From Haloferax sp. Atlit-12N (lineage in GTDB: Archaea; Halobacteriota; Halobacteria; Halobacteriales; Haloferacaceae), in NCBI RefSeq assembly GCF_003383095.1, contig NZ_PSYW01000005.1, positions 1 to 64,000 of the forward strand: a stretch of 64,000 nucleotides of DNA. Reading direction: 5' to 3'. Both the position numbers and the translations under genes were made by a program. Of the stretch, positions 58,531 through 64,000 are shown in pieces. The notes below the pieces were generated by a model, which searched no databases, was not told where the DNA came from, and saw only the letters and a program-made list of their open reading frames with translations. Position 1 is the stretch's first letter; every line of letters starts with the position of its first letter.

Positions 58531-59970
58531 ATGGACCACCTCGAAACCCCGGCGGTACACCGGTTGCTCACCTCGCCCGCCGGCCGATTGTTGACCTCGC
58601 GCCCGTTCGAGGCGTTCAAGACTCGCTCGCTTCCCCGCGAGTTCGGTGTCGTCCGCGCTCGCGCCGCGGCCGACGTCGCGCTCTCGGAGGGCCCGGAAGC
58701 GTTCCTCCGCGAGGTCGGCGCACCACCCGCGCCGCACCTCCACGACCGAATCGAGCGCGCCCTCGCGCAGTACGCCCGCCTCCGCGGCGCGTACGACGAG
58801 ACGATGGAGCGCTGGGACAGCGTCTTCTGGGGGGACAACGAGTCCACCCCCGACGAGCGCGTCGCCGTCGAGCGCGAGCGCCGAGAAGTGTCGGAACGGC
58901 GGGCTAAACCCACCGATATCTTCGGGTTCCTCTCGAAGGAACACCTCGTGCCGCCGGTGAAGTTCGAGATTCCTTCGCCCGAGGACGCGCGGACTCGCTG
59001 GCACCACGAACTCGCCGAACCGGAGCGGCTGTACGGCTTCGCCGAGTCGAGCGCGGCCGAGGAGTTCCCCCGGGTCGAGCGCTCCGCGACCGTCCGTGGT
59101 CCGGGAACCGTCGAGTACCTGCTTCGCTTCCGGTCGCCCTCGCCGCACCTCAGCGACCGGGCGACTGCGCGGGTGTACGAACCCGTCGACGCCGCCGACG
59201 ACCTGCCGACGCTCGTCTTCCACTCCGGGTGGGGGATGTTCGACGACCAACTCACCTACTGGCCCGAAGAGGAGTACGTCGCCCGCGCGCTCGCCCCCGA
59301 GGGCTACCGGGTCATCCTCCCCGACGCACCGTGGCACGGCCGCCGCGAGCTACTCGGTCGGTACAGCGGCGAACCCTACATCGCCCGCGCGCCCGTCGGC
59401 CTGTTCACGCTCTACTCGGCGGCCGCGCTGGAGACCGCCGTCCTCATCGACTGGGCGCGGACAGAGGGCGCGCCGGTCGTCGGCGTCGGCGGCGTCAGCC
59501 TCGGCGGCACCGTCGCGCTCCACGTCGGCGGTCGGTGCGGCGACTGGCCGGAGTCCATGCGCCCCGACCTGCTGTTCCCCGCGGGGATGCCCGGCGCTGT
59601 CGACCAGACGCTCCTCGCTGGCGGCCTCACGAAACTGCTCGATATCGACGACGCGCTCGACGCGGCCGGTTGGACCGGCGAGGCGCTCCACGAGTTCGCA
59701 CCGCTGTTGAACCCGCCGAAAGACCCGTGTCTCGCGCCCGAACGCGTCTTCCCGTTCGTCGGGACTCGTGACGAGATGGCTCCCGCGTCCACGGCCCGCG
59801 CGCTCCTCGACGAGTGGGGCGTTCCGCGGCCGAACCGCCGCGAGTGGGACTGCGGACATTTCGGCGTGCTCGCGAACCTCATCAGAGACGAGTCGTTCCG
59901 GACGACGGTCCGGCGAGAGTTGGACGCGGCGGCGCGGAACCGCCGGAACAGAGAATCAGTTACTGCCTGA
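58531..59970 (+). CDS. alpha/beta hydrolase (ABHD18-like)
   Basis: A 479-residue soluble enzyme. The nucleophile Ser sits in VGGVSLGGTVALHVGG (about 325), the GxSxG elbow. The oxyanion region is LVFHSGWGMFD; the catalytic Asp and His are likely in FVGTRDEMAP and WDCGHFGV. The layout fits the ABHD18-type hydrolases; the N-terminal 170 residues (helical, RAAADVALSEGPEAF) are an added domain. It probably cleaves an ester or thioester; substrate unknown. CATTATCC at about 58502-58509 is the likely TATA box (25 nt). It ends 13 bp before the convergent thrS gene. Confidence 0.82.
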   Translation: MDHLETPAVHRLLTSPAGRLLTSRPFEAFKTRSLPREFGVVRARAAADVALSEGPEAFLREVGAPPAPHLHDRIERALAQYARLRGAYDETMERWDSVFWGDNESTPDERVAVERERREVSERRAKPTDIFGFLSKEHLVPPVKFEIPSPEDARTRWHHELAEPERLYGFAESSAAEEFPRVERSATVRGPGTVEYLLRFRSPSPHLSDRATARVYEPVDAADDLPTLVFHSGWGMFDDQLTYWPEEEYVARALAPEGYRVILPDAPWHGRRELLGRYSGEPYIARAPVGLFTLYSAAALETAVLIDWARTEGAPVVGVGGVSLGGTVALHVGGRCGDWPESMRPDLLFPAGMPGAVDQTLLAGGLTKLLDIDDALDAAGWTGEALHEFAPLLNPPKDPCLAPERVFPFVGTRDEMAPASTARALLDEWGVPRPNRREWDCGHFGVLANLIRDESFRTTVRRELDAAARNRRNRESVTA

Positions 59971-59982
59971 CTGCTGGGGCCC

Positions 59983-61914
59983 TCACTCCTCGTCGGCGAG
60001 GAAGTCGGGCTCGGGGCGCTTTTCGTCGTATTCGCTCTGGAGGTGGTCGCGGAACGCCTCGACGCTCACGTCCTTGGCCTCGCGCTCCTTGCGGTCGCGG
60101 ACGGAGATGGTTCCGTCTTCTTCCTCGTCGCCGCCGACGATGACCATGTACGGGACGCGGTCGGTCTGGGCCTCGCGAATCTTCCGGCCGAGCGTCCACG
60201 AGCGGTCCTCGATGTCGACGCGGAAGTCGCCGAGTTCGTACTGGAGCTTCTTCGCGTAGCCCATCTGGTCGTCCGAGATGGGCAGGATGCGGACCTGCTC
60301 GGGCGCGAGCCAGAACGGGAACTTACCGTTGAAGTGCTCGATGAGGACCATGAAGAAGCGCTCGTAGCTGCCGTAGAGCGCGCGGTGAATCATCACCGGC
60401 TGGTGGTCCTCGTTGTCCTCGCCCGTGTAGGTGAGGTCGAAGCGGTCGGGCATGTTGAAGTCGAGTTGGACCGTCGGGCCGTCCCACTTGCGACCGAGGG
60501 CGTCCTTGAACGCGAAGTCGATTTTCGGCCCGTAGAACGCGCCGTCGCCGGCCTCGATGCCGTAGTCGATGCCGCTGTCGTCGAGCACCGCGCGGAGTTG
60601 CGTCTCCGCCTGCTCCCAGATTTCGTCGCTGCCGACGGATTTCTCGGGGCGCGTGGCGAGCGCGACTTCGGCGTCCAGTCCGAACGTGTCGAACACCGAC
60701 AGGATGTTGTCGATGATGAGGTTGATTTCGTCCTCAATCTGGTCGGGGCGGACGAACAGGTGGCCGTCGTCGATGGTAAAGGACCAGACGCGCGAGAGGC
60801 CCGACAGCTCGCCGCGCTGCTCTTTCCGGTAGACCTTCCCGTCCTCGAAGTAGCGCACCGGCAGGTCGCGGTAGGACCACGACTGCTGGTCGAAGATGGT
60901 CGCGTGACCGGGGCAGTTCATCGGCTTCAGGCCGTACTCCTCGTCGTTCACGTCGAGGAGGAACATGTCGTCCACGTAGTTCTCGTAGTGGCCCGACTTC
61001 TTCCACAGTTCCGTCCGGAACAGGTGGGGCGTCTCGACGGGGTCGTAACCCGCGTCGAGGTTGAGCTGTTTCGCGTAGTCCGCGAGTTCGTCGAGGATGC
61101 GCTTGCCGTTGGGCTGGTACAGCGGCAGGCCCGGTCCCGTCGTCTCGTCGATGGCGAACAGGTTCAGCTCCTGTCCGAGCTTCCGGTGGTCGCGCTCTTT
61201 GGCCTCCTCGCGCATGTCGAGGAACTCTTCGAGGTCGGACTCGGACTCGAACGCCGTCCCGTACACCCGCGTCAGCGTGTCGTTCTCCTCGTCGCCGCGC
61301 CAGTAGGCCGCGGAGATGTTCAGGAGCTTGACCGCGCCGATTTCGCCCGTCGATTCGACGTGCGGCCCCTTACAGAGGTCCTCGAACTCGCCCTGCTGGT
61401 AGAACGAAAGCTCGTCGTCGCCGGCGGCCTCCTCTTCGAGGATGTCGCGCTTGTAGGGGTTGTCGGCGTACTTTTCGAGGGCCTCCTCGCGGTCGACGAG
61501 GACGCGCTCGATGTCGAGGTCCTCCTCGATGATGTCGCGCATCTCGTCTTCGATGGCTTCGAGGTCCTCCTGTTCGAGGTCGACGCTCGTCACGTCGTAG
61601 TAGAAGCCGTCGTCCGTCCACGGGCCGATGGTCAGCTTGGCCTCGGGGTGGAGCCGCTGGAGGGCCTGCGCGAAGACGTGGGCCGCCGAGTGGCGGAGCA
61701 CGTCCAGATACTCGTCGGACTGGTCGGTGACGATGACGAGGTCCGCGCCGTCGTGGAGCGGCGTCTCCTTGTCCACGAGTTCGCCATCGACGACGCCGGC
61801 GACGGTGTCCTTGCCGAGGCCGGGGCCGATTGCGAACGCGGCGTCTCGCACCGTCGCACCCTCCTCGACGGAGAGTTCCGTCCCGTCGGGGAGGATGACA
61901 GCGATATCACTCAT
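59983..61914 (-). CDS. thrS: threonyl-tRNA synthetase
   Basis: Charges tRNA-Thr with threonine. The 643 residues begin with a TGS domain ([22 protein letters not shown]), followed by the editing domain with the [11 protein letters not shown] motif (about 75), the catalytic class II core ([10 protein letters not shown] with zinc Cys at about 335; motif 2 [16 protein letters not shown]; motif 3 [11 protein letters not shown]), and the anticodon domain. It has the bacterial-type editing domain rather than the archaeal D-Tyr deacylase-like one, a known feature of haloarchaea. ATG 61914 is about 25 nt from a TATA-like CTTATTC; the frame extends far upstream but not with synthetase sequence. Confidence 0.96.
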   Translation of the reverse strand: MSDIAVILPDGTELSVEEGATVRDAAFAIGPGLGKDTVAGVVDGELVDKETPLHDGADLVIVTDQSDEYLDVLRHSAAHVFAQALQRLHPEAKLTIGPWTDDGFYYDVTSVDLEQEDLEAIEDEMRDIIEEDLDIERVLVDREEALEKYADNPYKRDILEEEAAGDDELSFYQQGEFEDLCKGPHVESTGEIGAVKLLNISAAYWRGDEENDTLTRVYGTAFESESDLEEFLDMREEAKERDHRKLGQELNLFAIDETTGPGLPLYQPNGKRILDELADYAKQLNLDAGYDPVETPHLFRTELWKKSGHYENYVDDMFLLDVNDEEYGLKPMNCPGHATIFDQQSWSYRDLPVRYFEDGKVYRKEQRGELSGLSRVWSFTIDDGHLFVRPDQIEDEINLIIDNILSVFDTFGLDAEVALATRPEKSVGSDEIWEQAETQLRAVLDDSGIDYGIEAGDGAFYGPKIDFAFKDALGRKWDGPTVQLDFNMPDRFDLTYTGEDNEDHQPVMIHRALYGSYERFFMVLIEHFNGKFPFWLAPEQVRILPISDDQMGYAKKLQYELGDFRVDIEDRSWTLGRKIREAQTDRVPYMVIVGGDEEEDGTISVRDRKEREAKDVSVEAFRDHLQSEYDEKRPEPDFLADEE

Positions 61915-62121
61915 ACGCGCACGGAACGGACGGGGGAGAATAAGTGTTGTTGAGACGAGCGCGAGTGACGCCCGCTCGCGGCCGGTTTCGTGCGATTTGC
62001 TAGCACAACTGTGACGGCGTCGGCGGGGTGAGCCGGACTCTGTCCCCGCGCTCGCGGTCTCTTCGTCTGCCCGCTGTTTCGACCCAAAGTACCAATTGGG
62101 TCGCACGCGGACCCTGTGGGT

Positions 62122-63612
62122 ATGCGACTTTCTCGACAGAGCGGGGTGTTCATGCACGTCACCTCGGTCCCGGGGCCTCACGGCATCGGCGACCTCGGCG
62201 ACGGCGCGCGCGCCTTCGTGGACTTCCTCGCCGACGCCGAACAGTCGATGTGGCAGTTCTGCCCCCTCGGGCCGACGGAGCCGGCCATGGCGAACTCGCC
62301 GTACCAATCGACCTCCTCGTTCGCCGGTAATCCGCTTCTCATCGACCTCACCGACCTCGTCGCTCGCGGCTGGCTCACCGACGACGACCTTGAACCCGTC
62401 CCCGACTTCGACCCCCACGCGGTCGACTACGAGCGCGTCGGCGAGTACAAGCGCTCGCGGCTTCGCACCGCCTTCGACCGCTTCGAGGCCGAGGCCACCG
62501 AGGACGACCGCGCCGCCTTCGACGCCTTCCGCGAGCGCGAGGCCGGCTGGCTCGACGACTACGCGCTGTTCGCCGCCCTGAAAGACGAGTTCCAGCGGGC
62601 GTGGATAGACTGGCCGACCGAGTTGAAGACCCGCGACCCCGACGCGCTCGCCGACGCCCGCGAGGCGCGCGCCGACGAGATTCGCTACCGCGAGTTCGTC
62701 CAGTTCTGCTTCGACGAACAGTGGCGCGCCCTCGCCGACTACGCCGACGAGAAGGGCGTCACCCTCGTCGGCGACCTCCCCATCTACGTCGCGCTCGACA
62801 GCGCCGACGTGTGGGCCGCCCCCGAGGCGTTCGACCTCACCGAGTCGAACGAACCCGCCGTCGTCGCCGGCGTCCCGCCGAACCCGAACGACTCCGGCCA
62901 GCGCTGGGGCAACCCGCTGTACGACTGGGAGACGCTCCGCGAGGACGGCTACGGCTGGTGGCTCGACCGCCTCCGTCGCCTGTTCGACCTCGTGGACGTG
63001 ACCCGCATCGACCACTTCAAAGGCTTCGACGAGTTCTGGGCCATCGACGCCGACTCCGACGACCCCGGCGACGGCGAGTGGCGCGACGCGCCCGGCCACG
63101 ACTTCTTCGAGACGGTCGAGCGCGAACTGGGCGACCTCCCCTTCATCGTCGAGGACCTCGGCTTCCTCGACGCCTCGCTCGTCGACCTCCGCGACCGGTT
63201 CGCCTTCCCCGGCATGCGCGTCCCGCAGTACGCCGACTGGTGCAGCGAGGGCGACATGTACCAGCCGATGCACTACCCGGAGAACTCCGTCGCCTACACC
63301 TCGACCCACGACACCGACACGTTCGTCGGCTACTACCGCGACCTCGACGACCGCACCCGCGACTGCCTCCACTACAACATCGGCGCGGACGGCTCGGAGA
63401 TTCACTGGTCTATCATCGACGCCGTCTGGAACTCCGCGTCCGTCCTCGCGTTCACGACGACCCAAGACCTCCTCGGCCTCGGCTCCGACGCCCGCTTCAA
63501 CACCCCCGGCACGCAGACCGGTAACTGGGAGTGGCGCGTCACCCGCGAGGGCCTCGACGACGGCGTCGCCGACCGCCTCGCGAACCTCACGGACCTCCAC
63601 ATCCGCAACTGA
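62122..63612 (+). CDS. malQ: 4-alpha-glucanotransferase (amylomaltase, GH77)
   Basis: Transfers maltooligosaccharide units between alpha-1,4-glucans, releasing glucose. It acts on the products of amylase. The 496 residues match the family length. [19 protein letters not shown] is the N-terminal mark. The nucleophile Asp is in [15 protein letters not shown] (about 298), the acid/base Glu in [11 protein letters not shown] (about 347), and the third Asp in [12 protein letters not shown] (about 396). ATG 62122 is used over GTG 62116. With the GH13 and GH15 enzymes at 15.7-22.5 kb it forms the chain of glucan breakdown. No promoter box stands out. Confidence 0.93.
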   Translation: MRLSRQSGVFMHVTSVPGPHGIGDLGDGARAFVDFLADAEQSMWQFCPLGPTEPAMANSPYQSTSSFAGNPLLIDLTDLVARGWLTDDDLEPVPDFDPHAVDYERVGEYKRSRLRTAFDRFEAEATEDDRAAFDAFREREAGWLDDYALFAALKDEFQRAWIDWPTELKTRDPDALADAREARADEIRYREFVQFCFDEQWRALADYADEKGVTLVGDLPIYVALDSADVWAAPEAFDLTESNEPAVVAGVPPNPNDSGQRWGNPLYDWETLREDGYGWWLDRLRRLFDLVDVTRIDHFKGFDEFWAIDADSDDPGDGEWRDAPGHDFFETVERELGDLPFIVEDLGFLDASLVDLRDRFAFPGMRVPQYADWCSEGDMYQPMHYPENSVAYTSTHDTDTFVGYYRDLDDRTRDCLHYNIGADGSEIHWSIIDAVWNSASVLAFTTTQDLLGLGSDARFNTPGTQTGNWEWRVTREGLDDGVADRLANLTDLHIRN

Positions 63613-63675
63613 GGCCGCCGACCCTCGCCTCGGTTCGACTACACCTTTTTCAGTCGCCCACCCGACGGCAACGGT

Positions 63676-64000
63676 ATGTCTCGCCGCCTCGGCCTCGGCG
63701 CGTTCGCCGCCGGGCTTCTCGCCGCGGTCCTCTCGGCGCTCGTCCGCGCGACGACCCCCCTCTCGGAGTTCGCCGTCCCCAACGCCGACCTGCTCCTCTC
63801 GAAGGGGCTGTCTGCCGCCGCGGTCGCGCTCGTCGCCTACGGCGTCTATCGGTTTCTCGCCGCGTTCTTCGTCGGGCGCATCGCCGACCGCCGCCGGGCC
63901 CACGACGTTCGGAACGTCCTCCGACTCACCCTCGGCGGCGTCGCGCTGGTCGGCGTCCTCGGGGCGTTCACGGACCAGTGGCTCGGCGTGTTGGTCTCCT
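63676..64000 (+). CDS. probable MscS-type mechanosensitive channel (N-terminal part)
   Basis: Only the first 108 codons lie in the window. They show three hydrophobic segments (about 7-24, 47-66 and 85-103) separated by a basic Arg-rich loop ([18 protein letters not shown]). This layout and the Arg-rich loop before the third helix fit the start of haloarchaeal MscS channels, but the pore helix is missing. It could also be another small membrane protein. A TATA-like CCTTTTTC lies about 25-32 nt upstream. Confidence 0.45.
   Translation, partial: MSRRLGLGAFAAGLLAAVLSALVRATTPLSEFAVPNADLLLSKGLSAAAVALVAYGVYRFLAAFFVGRIADRRRAHDVRNVLRLTLGGVALVGVLGAFTDQWLGVLVS

Noticed and set aside
61915-63903. N-terminal extension of thrS across malQ
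   Set aside because: The frame stays open, but ThrRS starts at 61914 with its TGS domain and a TATA-like box follows; the extension is antisense to malQ.

Overview
The window is GC-rich haloarchaeal chromosome, almost certainly Haloferax or a very close relative. Evidence: strongly acidic proteins, short AT-rich TATA boxes about 25-30 nt before start codons with almost no leader (leaderless transcripts), Tat-type lipoproteins, and a gene order (TBP, HTH regulator, Orc with origin, XPB-like helicase, queDEC, glucoamylase/amylase, lactate genes, PRC-barrel, DHH protein, thrS) that I recognise from the oriC2 side of the Haloferax volcanii chromosome. That comparison is from memory; no search was run.

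Left part (1-7.4 kb): a TATA-binding protein gene, a FilR1-type HTH regulator, and an Orc1/Cdc6 gene reading away from a replication origin. The origin (3.15-4.45 kb) holds ten copies of a 19-bp origin recognition box around an AT-rich unwinding region that contains a perfect hairpin. An orphan protein, an XPB-like helicase and tRNA-Tyr follow; the 3' end of tRNA-Tyr is duplicated about 120 bp downstream. Next (7.5-15.6 kb) come a ferredoxin, a small orphan, a thioesterase, the queD-queE-queC cluster (preQ0 for archaeosine), a methyltransferase, a DMT exporter, a response-regulator/PAS/GAF histidine kinase and an SRPBCC protein.

Polysaccharide and iron part (15.7-34.4 kb): a 1511-residue tandem GH15 glucoamylase faces a cytoplasmic GH13 amylase with a Gly-Ser-rich linker; the GH77 enzyme malQ lies at 62 kb. 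After an MFS porter of NarK type comes a minus-strand set: a reversibly glycosylated polypeptide (RGP) homologue, then an iron-type ABC importer (binding protein, permease, ATPase) closely followed by a GT-C type membrane glycosyltransferase. RGP and the importer share a DtxR/IdeR-like operator placed between TATA box and start codon. An Hrq1/MrfA-like helicase follows.

Middle (34.5-51.4 kb): DCC thiol oxidoreductase, DUF123/GIY-YIG protein, a structured non-coding element, a second FilR1-type regulator behind two perfect palindromes, an aminotransferase, a CBS-ParB protein, and then a two-sided lactate region: FAD/Fe-S D-lactate dehydrogenase and L-lactate permease on the minus strand; HTH regulator, atypical Nramp-fold transporter behind a mini-ORF, LutC and fused LutB/LutA on the plus strand. 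A CdpB-type PRC-barrel protein and a TrkA-N/DHH protein end this part.

Right part: a 3.96-kb integrative element sits in the 3' end of tRNA-Lys(CTT), bounded by 30-bp direct repeats. It carries a tyrosine recombinase, a Tat lipoprotein, an orphan protein, a small membrane protein and a family of short GCATYGAGG repeats. After it come two small proteins, an MFS transporter, a flavin/PLP-oxidase-fold protein, an alpha/beta hydrolase, thrS, malQ and the start of a probable mechanosensitive channel. No rRNA and no CRISPR array were seen.
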